Assembly (NCBI RefSeq): GCF_003202235.1
Contig: NZ_MASU01000005.1
Location: 496,001-560,000, forward strand
Length of the DNA stretch: 64,000 nt
DNA from: Prauserella flavalba
Lineage (GTDB): Bacteria > Actinomycetota > Actinomycetes > Mycobacteriales > Pseudonocardiaceae
Reading direction: 5' to 3'
Under the pieces are notes generated by a model that was not told the DNA's origin, searched no databases, and saw only the letters and a list, made by a program, of their open reading frames with translations. The translations under genes were made by a program, and so were the position numbers. Position 1 is the stretch's first letter, and each line of letters opens with the position of its first letter. Below are positions 16,045 to 23,568 of the stretch, one piece after another.

Positions 16045-17066
16045 AGGCAGTACAGGTCGTCGGCTACGGCAGCAACCTCGAGCTGGCGGACGTTCCCGCC
16101 CCCGAGGTGACGGGCCCGCACGACGTCATCGTGAAAATCGGCGGCGCGGGCGTGTGCCGCACGGACATCCACATCCTCGAGGGCCAGTGGGCGGAAAAGT
16201 CCGGCGTGACTCTGCCCTACACGATCGGGCACGAGAACGCGGGCTGGGTGCACGCCGTCGGCAGCGCGGTCACCAACGTGGCCGAGGGCGACAAGGTGAT
16301 CGTGCACCCGCTCATCACCTGCGGCCTCTGCCGGGCCTGCCGCGCTGGCGACGACGTCCACTGTGCACAGTCGGCGTTCCCCGGAATCGACACCAATGGT
16401 GGGTATGCGGAGTACCTGAAGACGTCGGCCCGGAGCGTCGTCCGGATCGACGACTCGCTGGAGCCCTCCGACGTGGCCGCGCTCGCCGACGCCGGGCTCA
16501 CCGCCTACCACGCTGCCGCCAAGGCGGCGCGCACGCTGCGGCCGGGGGACCGGTGCGTCGTGATCGGCGCGGGCGGGCTCGGGCACATCGGCATCCAGGT
16601 GCTCAAGGCGATCACCGCGGCGGAGCTGATCGTCGTGGACCGCAACGCCGACGCCGTGAAGCTCGCCGTGTCGATCGGTGCCGACCACGGGGTCGTGGCC
16701 GACGGGGGACAGGTGGACGAGGTGCTCGGCCTCACCGGTGGTGAGGGTGCCGAGGTGGTGCTCGACTTCGTCGGCGAGGGCGGCGCGACCAGGGACGGCG
16801 TCGCGATGCTGCGCAGGGCCGGCGACTACCACGTGGTGGGGTACGGCGAGAACATCGACGTGCCGACCATCGACATCATCTCCACGGAGATCAACTTCAT
16901 CGGCAACCTCGTGGGTTCCTACACGGATCTGTGCGAGCTGATGGTGCTCGCCGCGCAGGGCAAGGTGCGTCTGCACACCAGCAAGTACCCGCTCGAGGGG
17001 TTCCAGGACGCGCTGGACGATCTCGACGCGGGCCGCATCCGCGGCCGCGCGATCCTGACCCCCTGA
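16041..17066 (+). CDS. Zinc-dependent NAD(P)-linked alcohol dehydrogenase
   Basis: Medium-chain zinc alcohol dehydrogenase, 341 residues. Catalytic zinc site in AGVCRTDIHILEGQW and the glutamate/histidine of GHENAGWVHAVG; structural zinc cysteines in CGLCRACRAGDDVHC; Rossmann motif GAGGLGHIG near residue 174. The acidic residue after the second strand (VVDRN) favours NAD. Homologues in mim/prm clusters oxidise the secondary alcohol or related product of alkane oxidation. It is last in the three-gene operon and ends six bases before a repeat array. Confidence 0.92.
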   Translation: MKAVQVVGYGSNLELADVPAPEVTGPHDVIVKIGGAGVCRTDIHILEGQWAEKSGVTLPYTIGHENAGWVHAVGSAVTNVAEGDKVIVHPLITCGLCRACRAGDDVHCAQSAFPGIDTNGGYAEYLKTSARSVVRIDDSLEPSDVAALADAGLTAYHAAAKAARTLRPGDRCVVIGAGGLGHIGIQVLKAITAAELIVVDRNADAVKLAVSIGADHGVVADGGQVDEVLGLTGGEGAEVVLDFVGEGGATRDGVAMLRRAGDYHVVGYGENIDVPTIDIISTEINFIGNLVGSYTDLCELMVLAAQGKVRLHTSKYPLEGFQDALDDLDAGRIRGRAILTP

Positions 17067-17071
17067 CCCGG

Positions 17072-17251
17072 CGCGAGTCGTGCGCTCCTGCCCGCGAGTC
17101 GTGCGTTCGGGACCGCGAGTCGTGCGTTCAGGGCCGCGAGTCGTACGTTCGAGGACGGGCAACGCGCGGTCCCGAACGCGGAACTCGCCGTCGGGAGCGC
17201 ACGACTCGCGCCCGGGAGCGCACGACTCGCGCCCGGGAGTGCACGACTCGC
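17072..17251. repeat. 21-bp direct/inverted repeat array between convergent genes
   Basis: Four copies of GCGAGTCGT begin at 17073, 17094, 17115 and 17136 (exact 21-bp spacing). The reverse complement ACGACTCGC follows at 17201, 17222 and 17243 (again 21-bp spacing) with a degenerate fourth copy near 17180. The two half-arrays can fold into one long hairpin between the alcohol dehydrogenase and pdxA-like genes. The 21-bp period equals seven codons, so both strands also read as repeated heptapeptides, but no gene is supported. Confidence 0.9.
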
Positions 17252-17260
17252 GGGTGGTGG

Positions 17261-18259
17261 TTACGAGGGCTGAGCGATCGTGCGCCTTTCCGCGATGCGT
17301 ACCGCCAGGTCGAAGGCGTTGCGGATCGAGCCCGTGTTGGCCACGCCCTTGCCGACGACGTCGAACGCGGTGCCGTGCGCGGGCGTGCAGATGGGGATGC
17401 GCAGCCCGCCGGCCACGGTCACACCGCCGTCGAAGCCGAGCAGCTTCATCGCGATCTGGCCCTGGTCGTGGTACATGGTCAGGATCCCGTCGAACTCCTC
17501 GCGGCGCAGGAAGATCGTGTCCGACGGGAACGGGCCCGCCACGTCGAGACCGTCGGCCTTCAGCCCCTCCACGGCGGGGCCGATGATGTCCAGCTCGTGC
17601 CTGCCGAAGCTGCCGTTCTCCCCGGCGTGCGGGTTGAGCGCGCACACGCCGATGCGGGGTGCGGCGATGCCGGACTCGTGCAGCACGCGGTGCAGCAGCC
17701 GGCCTGCCGCGTCGACGTTCTCGCGCGTGATGCCCTCGTCGACTCGTGCGATCGAGACGTGTGACGTCACCCGCGCCGTCCACAGGCCTGGCAGCACGTT
17801 GAGCTCCGAGGTGAACCCGGTCTCCTCGAGGTAGTCCTCGAACCAGCGCAGCTCGTCCTGCTCGGTCATGCCCGCGAGGTGCAGGGACGTCTTGTTGAGG
17901 GGAGCGAACAGGATGGCGTCCACGTCGCCCGCCTTCGCGAGCCCGAGTGCGATCTCCAGGTTTTCCAGGGCCCAGCGCCCGCCCTCCCGGGTGGCGACCT
18001 TGCGCTCGAACACGCCGGGCCTGGTCGCGCAGGTGTGGTGCAGGAGCGGCTTGCCGTCGGCGGGGCCGGTGACGTAGTCGATCGGCGCGCCCGCGTCCTG
18101 ACCGGCCACGGCCAGCTCCGCCTCGTCGGAGATCAGCAGCACGTCGGCACGGGCCGTGGTGTCCGGATCGGACAGCAGCTTCGCGACCAGCTCACCGCCG
18201 ACACCGGCGGGATCGCCGAGGGTGACCGCGACGCGGGGGCGGGTGACGGAGTTACTCAT
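17261..18259 (-). CDS. pdxA: PdxA-family dehydrogenase, probably a catabolic PdxA2
   Basis: 332-residue member of the 4-hydroxythreonine-4-phosphate dehydrogenase family, with the NAD-dependent oxidation and decarboxylation fold. Metal-site histidines are visible in TSHVSIARV, TMYHDQGQIAMK and TPAHGTAFDVVGKG; the N-terminus VAVTLGDPAGVGGELVAKLL is typical. The gene is at the end of a TctABC transport operon with a sugar isomerase under the same regulator, so a role in degrading a four-carbon sugar acid phosphate (as for PdxA2 proteins in D-threonate or D-erythronate use) is more likely than vitamin B6 synthesis. The matching DUF1537 kinase is not in the window. It overlaps tctA by eight bases. 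Confidence 0.85.
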   Translation of the reverse strand: MSNSVTRPRVAVTLGDPAGVGGELVAKLLSDPDTTARADVLLISDEAELAVAGQDAGAPIDYVTGPADGKPLLHHTCATRPGVFERKVATREGGRWALENLEIALGLAKAGDVDAILFAPLNKTSLHLAGMTEQDELRWFEDYLEETGFTSELNVLPGLWTARVTSHVSIARVDEGITRENVDAAGRLLHRVLHESGIAAPRIGVCALNPHAGENGSFGRHELDIIGPAVEGLKADGLDVAGPFPSDTIFLRREEFDGILTMYHDQGQIAMKLLGFDGGVTVAGGLRIPICTPAHGTAFDVVGKGVANTGSIRNAFDLAVRIAERRTIAQPS

Positions 18260-19793
18260 GGCTACCTTTCTCGGCGTGTGCCTTGGTCTTCCCCTGGTCC
18301 TGGTCCTGGTCCGGGGCGGTCTTGGTGCGGCGGAGGCGGCCCCGCCACAGCGGGCTCGTCACCAGCGCGGCGGCGAGGGCGAGGATGATGAGCGTCGTGG
18401 GCGTGGCGAGGACACCGAGGCCGTCGTCACCCGCGAGCACGGAGGTCTGCACGAGCGCCTTCTCGAAGAGCGGCCCGATCACCAGGCCCAGCACCAGCGG
18501 CGCCATCGGGAAGTTCAGCCGCTTCATGGCGTAGCCGACGAGCCCGAAGACGATCACCACCCAGACGCTGAACATGCTGTTCTTGACCGAGTAGGCGCCG
18601 AGCAGGCTGGTGACGATGATCAGCGGGTACATGAACGCGTAGCGGATGCGGAGCAGCTGGGCGAAGACCGGCGCCAGCGGCAGGTTCAGCACCAGCAGGA
18701 TCACGTTGCCGATGAAGAACGACACCAGCAGGCCCCACACGAGCTCGGGCTGGTTCTCGAAGAGCAGCGGACCAGGCTGGATGCCGTACACGAGGAACGC
18801 GCCGAGCAGCACCGCCGTCGTGGCGCCGCCGGGGATCCCGAGCGCGAGCGTCGGGATGAAGTTGGCGTTGGACGCGGCGTTGGTGGCCGCGTCGGGCGCC
18901 ACGACGCCCTCGATCGCACCGGTGCCGAGCTTCTTGCGGTTGCGGGAGAACGTCTTCTCCGCGCCGTAGGCCATGAACGACGCGAGGGTGGTGCCCGCGC
19001 CGGGCAGGCAGCCGAGCAGGAAGCCGACCACGGTGCCGCGCGCGGTGGGCGCCGCGGCCCGCTTGAGGTCCTGTTTGGTCAGCAGCAGGTCGCGGAACCG
19101 GGCCTTGATGGGTGCGGCCATGCCGATGTGGAGCTGGTTGAGCAGCTCGCCGATGGCGAACAGGCCGATCATCACCTCGACGAACGGCACCCCGCCGAAC
19201 AGCTCGACGGAGCCGAACGTGTACCGCGCCGTGCCGCTGCCGACGTCGACGCCGATGCAGGCGATCAGCACGCCGACGAGGCCCATCGCCATACCCAGCG
19301 GGAGGTTGCGGCCGGAGAACACGACGATCGTGCACAGGCCGAGGATCATGATCGCGAGCATCTCGGGCGGGCCGAAGTCGAGCGCCAGGTTCGCGAAGAA
19401 CGGGGCGACGGCCATGAGCGCGACGAGCGACACCATCGCGGAGACGAACGCGCCGAGAGCCGAGATCGCTAGCGCGGGGCCCGCCCTTCCCTTGCGGGCC
19501 ATCTGGTAACCGTCGAGGGTGCTGATCACCGACGACGCCTCGCCGGGCGTGGCGATGAGGATCGCCGTGATCGTCGCGCCGAACTGCGCGCCGTGGTAGA
19601 TGCCGGCGAGCATGATGAGCGCGGTCAACGGCGAGAACGTCAGGGTGACGGGGATGAGGATCGCGACACCGGTGGCGGAGCCGAGTCCCGGCAGGATGCC
19701 GATGATGGTGCCGAGCAGCACGCCGACGAAGCACCACAGCACGTTCTCGGCCGACAGGGCGGCCTCGAAGCCGATGGTCAGGTTCTCGATCAC
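18252..19793 (-). CDS. tctA: Tripartite tricarboxylate transporter, large permease TctA
   Basis: 513-residue, multi-spanning TctA permease. Family stretches include GIILPGLGSATGVAIL near the N-terminus, YHGAQFGATITAILIATPGEASS, GFLLGCLPGAGTTLASF and TNAASNANFIPTLALGIPGGATTAVLLGA. It works with TctB and the binding protein TctC to import carboxylates using the ion gradient. The hydrophilic tail has a short DQDQDQ repeat coded by repeated GGACCA-type hexamers (18295-18315), which may vary in length between strains. GTG start overlaps tctB's stop. Confidence 0.95.
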   Translation of the reverse strand: MIENLTIGFEAALSAENVLWCFVGVLLGTIIGILPGLGSATGVAILIPVTLTFSPLTALIMLAGIYHGAQFGATITAILIATPGEASSVISTLDGYQMARKGRAGPALAISALGAFVSAMVSLVALMAVAPFFANLALDFGPPEMLAIMILGLCTIVVFSGRNLPLGMAMGLVGVLIACIGVDVGSGTARYTFGSVELFGGVPFVEVMIGLFAIGELLNQLHIGMAAPIKARFRDLLLTKQDLKRAAAPTARGTVVGFLLGCLPGAGTTLASFMAYGAEKTFSRNRKKLGTGAIEGVVAPDAATNAASNANFIPTLALGIPGGATTAVLLGAFLVYGIQPGPLLFENQPELVWGLLVSFFIGNVILLVLNLPLAPVFAQLLRIRYAFMYPLIIVTSLLGAYSVKNSMFSVWVVIVFGLVGYAMKRLNFPMAPLVLGLVIGPLFEKALVQTSVLAGDDGLGVLATPTTLIILALAAALVTSPLWRGRLRRTKTAPDQDQDQGKTKAHAEKGSHE

Positions 19794-20326
19794 AGTACGC
19801 TCCAGACGGCGGGGTCGAGCAGACCGAGCGGAAGGGGAATGCGCAGCAGCGCCACGAAGATCAGGTAGGCCACGGCGAACGTCACCGCCGAGACCACGAG
19901 GGAACGCACGAGGCTCTGCTTCTCCACCACCGCCGTGAGGAACAGCGTCATGAGGGTGAGCGAGAGCAGCAGCCCGAGGATCGGGATGACCAGTGCCGTC
20001 ACGACCATCGTCGCGACCACGGTGATCAGCTTGCGGCGGATGCGCCGCGCCTCCTCGGGGGAGTGGCCCTCGTCCTCGACGACGAGCCCGTCGCCCTCGC
20101 GCACGGACCCGCCCCTCAGCTCCTGCCGCACCAGCCAGAGCCCGACGAGGAGGAGCAGGAAGCCGGCGACCCTCGGCAGCACGGCCGAACCGATGGTGCC
20201 GTCCTCATTGGACCAGTCGTAGGCGAAGGAGCCCGCGCAGAACGCGACCCCGAGTGCGGTGACGACGCCGTAGGCGATGACGACGGGACGCCGTGGAGCG
20301 GCGGTGGGGGCCGGGTGGGTGCTCAT
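19790..20326 (-). CDS. tctB: Tripartite tricarboxylate transporter, small permease TctB
   Basis: 178 residues with four predicted membrane helices, about 15-35, 48-70, 105-130 and 140-160, the usual TctB layout. The hydrophilic loop RQELRGGSVREGDGLVVEDEGHSPEEARRI separates helices two and three. Sequence is weakly conserved in the family, so the call leans on its place between tctC and tctA, with 4-nt overlaps at both ends. Confidence 0.88.
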   Translation of the reverse strand: MSTHPAPTAAPRRPVVIAYGVVTALGVAFCAGSFAYDWSNEDGTIGSAVLPRVAGFLLLLVGLWLVRQELRGGSVREGDGLVVEDEGHSPEEARRIRRKLITVVATMVVTALVIPILGLLLSLTLMTLFLTAVVEKQSLVRSLVVSAVTFAVAYLIFVALLRIPLPLGLLDPAVWSVL

Positions 20327-21291
20327 CGGAAGATCTCCCGCATCTGCGCGTCGTAGTCGTCGAGGTAGGCGGCGAACTTCTCACCGCTGAGGTTGGCGGG
20401 GATGAGCATGTCGGCCTTGATGTAGTCGCGGTAGGTCTGCGAGCGCATGCCCTGCTCGATCTTGTCGATCCAGTACCGGCGCTGGACGTCGGCGACGCCG
20501 CCCGCGGCGAAGACGCCGCGCCACATGATCACGGTGGCGTTCATGCCCTGCTCGATCGCGGTCGGCACACGGCCCAGCACGGGGTCGTCGTAGCGTTCCT
20601 CGCTGAGTGAGCAGAGCGCCTTGAAGTCGCCGCTCTCCAGGTATGGCTTGGCGTTGGCAGCGCTCGCGGGCGCCACGTCGATCTGCCCGCCGAGCAGGCC
20701 GGTGAGGACCTCGCCGGTGGAACCGTACGGCACGATGTCGAACCTGCCGCCCGCCTTCTCGAGCTCGGCGGTCACGAGCGCGTCGGCGCCGGTCTTGCCG
20801 CTGGAGCCCGCGATCACCCGGTTCCTTCCGGCCTCATCGACCAGCTCGGGGCAGGTGTCGTACGGCGCGTCCTTGCGGGCCACGACCATGCGGGAGTCCT
20901 GCGCGAACATGACGAGCGGCGTGAAGCTCTCGTAGGTGAAGGGCACGTCCTCGTACACGAGCGGCAGCGTGTTGAGCGCCGTCTCGGCGACCAGCAGCGT
21001 GTTGCCGTTGCCCTCCTCCGACAGGAACGTGGCCCAGCCGACCGCACCGGAACCGCCCTCCTTGTTCTCGACGTTCGCGTCGAACCCGAGCTCCTGCTCG
21101 TTGAGGGTCTGCGCGATGACGCGGGCGGAGCGGTCGCTGCCGCCGCCCGGTGCCATCGCGACCATCACCGGCACCGAGCCACGGGGCGTCCAGTCCGCGG
21201 GGACCGGCGGCCGCACCGACAGCACCGCACACGACGACAGGAGCAGGGCGGTGAGAGCGAGGCAGCACGATGTGCGCAGTGGTGACTTCAT
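20323..21291 (-). CDS. tctC: TctC-type substrate-binding lipoprotein
   Basis: 322-residue extracytoplasmic binding protein. The signal peptide runs to a lipobox LLSSC, so Cys21 should be lipidated. Family motifs: VMVAMAPGGGSDRSARVIAQTL, NVENKEGGSGAVGWATFL, AGSSGKTGADALVTAEL and GLLGGQIDVAPASAANAKPYLESG. These match the carboxylate-binding loops of Bug/TctC proteins. First gene of the tctCBA-pdxA operon; a GntR-type operator lies 58-71 bases upstream, and GGAAGG precedes the ATG by six bases. The ligand is unknown. Confidence 0.93.
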   Translation of the reverse strand: MKSPLRTSCCLALTALLLSSCAVLSVRPPVPADWTPRGSVPVMVAMAPGGGSDRSARVIAQTLNEQELGFDANVENKEGGSGAVGWATFLSEEGNGNTLLVAETALNTLPLVYEDVPFTYESFTPLVMFAQDSRMVVARKDAPYDTCPELVDEAGRNRVIAGSSGKTGADALVTAELEKAGGRFDIVPYGSTGEVLTGLLGGQIDVAPASAANAKPYLESGDFKALCSLSEERYDDPVLGRVPTAIEQGMNATVIMWRGVFAAGGVADVQRRYWIDKIEQGMRSQTYRDYIKADMLIPANLSGEKFAAYLDDYDAQMREIFR

Positions 21292-21348
21292 CGTCAGCCT
21301 TCCTGCAGGGCGGGCGGGCAGCCCGGCCCCGATCAGTAAGAATCGAAG

Positions 21349-21362
21349 ATCCTATTGGATAT
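21349..21362. promoter_or_regulatory. GntR operator 1, upstream of tctC
   Basis: ATCCTATTGGATAT. It differs by one base from the second site at 22246-22259 (ATCCTATAGGATAT). The two sites bracket the GntR gene and stand before the two operons flanking it. Confidence 0.8.
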
Positions 21363-21425
21363 GCAGCAGACCGTAGGACATCGCCCGGGCAAAAGGCAAG
21401 ATCGGATTTCGAGCGACCGGCGCGC

Positions 21426-22145
21426 TCAGGCCTGTTCGAGCGAGCGCTCGGCAACGCCGGCGAGGTGGCTGCGCATGGCCTCCACCGGGGCGAGGTCGTC
21501 GCCGGACTCGAACGCGGCGATGATCTCCGCGTGCTCGGCGACCGCCTGGTCGAGGTCGTAGACGCCGAGGTCGGCGCTCTGCCGGAGCCGGTGCACGTGG
21601 GCGCTCAGCGACTCGGCCATCTGCAGCAGGAACCGGTTGCGGGCCGCCCGGATGATCACCAGGTGGAACTCCCAGTCGGCGTTGAAGTACTCGCGCAGGT
21701 CGGCGTAGCCCTTGGGGGGCTGCCCGTGCTGCTGCTGGCGCCTGCGCACCCGGTGGGCGCTGAGCACGTGCTCCGCGTGCGCGATCTTCAGGTCCGGCAG
21801 GAACGACTCCGTGTGCGGCACCGCCCGCTCCACCGCGGCCAGCTCCAGCATCGTGCGCGCGTCGAGCAGCTCGGCCATCTGCTCGGGCCCGAGTGGCGGC
21901 GCCACCCGGTAGCCCTTGAGCGCCGTGCGGGACACCAGGCCGGTGTGCTCCATCTGCACGAGTGCCTCGCGCACCGGGGTGGGGGAGACGCCCAGCTCGC
22001 GGGCCAGTGAGTCGATGCTCAGCGAGCTGCCGGGCGGCGTCGTGCCGTCGAGCAGCATCTCCAGCACCGCGTCGTAGACGCCGTCGCGCAGTGCCCGCCG
22101 GTCGACGGATCCCGCTGCGGCGCGGGCGTTCGGCTTGGTCGTCAC
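21426..22145 (-). CDS. GntR-family (FCD) regulator of the tct/pdxA/isomerase locus
   Basis: 239-residue GntR repressor. The winged helix is at about 15-85 (LSIDSLARELGVSPTPVREALVQMEHTGLVSRTALKGYRV) and the FCD ligand domain follows (helices with FNADWEFHLVIIRAARN, EHAEIIAAFESGDD). FCD proteins bind small acids through a metal held by Asp and His residues. GTG 22145 is chosen as start as AGGAG lies eight bases upstream; a longer frame is open but unsupported. It is divergent from the isomerase gene and is the obvious reader of the two ATCCTAT(A/T)GGATAT sites. Confidence 0.88.
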   Translation of the reverse strand: MTTKPNARAAAGSVDRRALRDGVYDAVLEMLLDGTTPPGSSLSIDSLARELGVSPTPVREALVQMEHTGLVSRTALKGYRVAPPLGPEQMAELLDARTMLELAAVERAVPHTESFLPDLKIAHAEHVLSAHRVRRRQQQHGQPPKGYADLREYFNADWEFHLVIIRAARNRFLLQMAESLSAHVHRLRQSADLGVYDLDQAVAEHAEIIAAFESGDDLAPVEAMRSHLAGVAERSLEQA

Positions 22146-22245
22146 TCGTTCATCTCCTGCGGGCTGCTGACGGCGTGAGGATATCCCAGCACGGCGTGGC
22201 GCCCTCCCGTCCGGCGCGCTGACGATCTTGTCCGGTTCCCGGAGA

Positions 22246-22259
22246 ATCCTATAGGATAT
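22246..22259. promoter_or_regulatory. GntR operator 2, upstream of the isomerase gene
   Basis: ATCCTATAGGATAT, containing the perfect 12-bp palindrome ATCCTATAGGAT, 31 bases before the ATG at 22291. Sharing of this motif with the tctC upstream region points to one regulon. Confidence 0.82.
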
Positions 22260-22290
22260 TGGCACCCGTTAACGACGTTCGGAGTCGACG

Positions 22291-23277
22291 ATGACCAACC
22301 TGGCCGAGCCCGCCACGGCGCGGGCCGCCTTCCCCTCGGCGCGCGAATGGCCCATCGGCGCCGCCCTGCTGCAGTTCCCCTCGGTGACCCCGGACGGGGT
22401 CGTGGTGCAGCAGGCGGGCGCCCGCGTGTGGTCGGCGGTCCTGCGCGAGGTGGCCGCGGCCGGGTTCGACCACGTCGACCTCACCGACAGCTGGCTGCGC
22501 CCCGGCGACCTCGACGCCGAGGGCCTCGCCACGCTGGAGCGGGTGCTGGCGGACAACGGACTCGGCGTGAGCGCCATCTCCGTCACCCGGCGCAGCGTCA
22601 TCGACCCCGACCCGGACGTCGCCGCGGCGAACGTCGCCTACAGCCTGCGCACCGTCGACGCCGCGGCGCGGCTCGGCATCGGTGTGGTGTCGGTGGGACT
22701 GCACCGGCCTCTCACCCCGGCGCAGCGGGCCGCGCTGTGGTTCTGGACCGAGCCCGGCCCCGCCGACCCCGTGGGCGACGAGCGGACCTGGGCCAAGGCG
22801 GTCGATTCGCTGCGCGCCATCGGCGAGCGCGCGGCGACCGCGGGAATCCAGGTCTCGCTGGAGATGTACGAGGACACCTACCTGGGTACGGCCGACAGCG
22901 CCGTCGCGCTCCACCGGGACGTCGGGCTGGCCAACGTGGGGCTCAACCCCGACATCGGCAACCTCGTGCGGCTGCACCGGCCCATCGAGGACTGGGAACA
23001 GCTGCTGCTGCGCACCCTGCCGCACTCGAACTACTGGCACATCAAGAACTACTACCGCGATCACGACCCCGCGACGGGGGCGTACTTCGCGACACCGGCG
23101 CCGCTGGAGTCCGGGATGATCAGCTACCGGCGGGCGATCGAGATCGCGCTCGCGTGCGGGTTCACCGGGCCGATCTGCGTGGAGCACTACGGCGGCGACG
23201 GGCTGTCGGTGTGCGCGAGCAACCGCGAGTACCTGCGCCGGATCCTGGAGGTCAAGCTGGCCGCGCTGGAGCGCTGA
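22291..23277 (+). CDS. TIM-barrel sugar isomerase/epimerase family protein
   Basis: 328-residue xylose-isomerase-like TIM barrel (AP endonuclease 2 superfamily). Likely metal ligands are the glutamate in VSLEMYEDTYLG, aspartate in GLNPDIGNL, histidine in SNYWHIKNYYRDHD and the glutamate/histidine of ICVEHYGGDG, which are the expected strand-end positions. It has a GntR site just upstream and faces the regulator, so it belongs to the same pathway as the TctABC transporter and PdxA-like enzyme. The substrate is probably a sugar acid or keto-sugar; the exact reaction cannot be read from sequence. Confidence 0.85.
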   Translation: MTNLAEPATARAAFPSAREWPIGAALLQFPSVTPDGVVVQQAGARVWSAVLREVAAAGFDHVDLTDSWLRPGDLDAEGLATLERVLADNGLGVSAISVTRRSVIDPDPDVAAANVAYSLRTVDAAARLGIGVVSVGLHRPLTPAQRAALWFWTEPGPADPVGDERTWAKAVDSLRAIGERAATAGIQVSLEMYEDTYLGTADSAVALHRDVGLANVGLNPDIGNLVRLHRPIEDWEQLLLRTLPHSNYWHIKNYYRDHDPATGAYFATPAPLESGMISYRRAIEIALACGFTGPICVEHYGGDGLSVCASNREYLRRILEVKLAALER

Positions 23278-23568
23278 GCCACCGCGGTTCGGCACCGCCG
23301 TGTTCGGTGAGGCCGGGCCAGCGCAGCGCGTGCCCGTCGTAGCGGCCAGGAGGGGCGACGGCCAGCGTGCCGTCGCCCACATCGGTCAGCAGGCTCCCGA
23401 CGTCCCGCACCGCCGCGGTGGACGGACGCCGGGCGGCTCACCACCGGCGACCGCGTCCCAGGCCCGCCACAGGGCATCCATCCGCCGATCTTCCCACCCC
23501 CGGCCGTATCGCCCGCCGCGATCTCCGTCGACAATGTGGACCCCGACCGCCGACCGGAAGCAGGTGTC

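Noticed and set aside
17072-17251. CRISPR array
   Set aside because: Repeat is only about 9-13 conserved bases at a 21-bp step, spacers are not unique 30-mers, half the copies are inverted, and no cas gene is near.
17261-18259. Pyridoxine biosynthesis role for the PdxA-like gene
   Set aside because: Context is a sugar-acid transport and catabolism operon with a GntR regulator, which fits PdxA2 better; the call is kept at family level.
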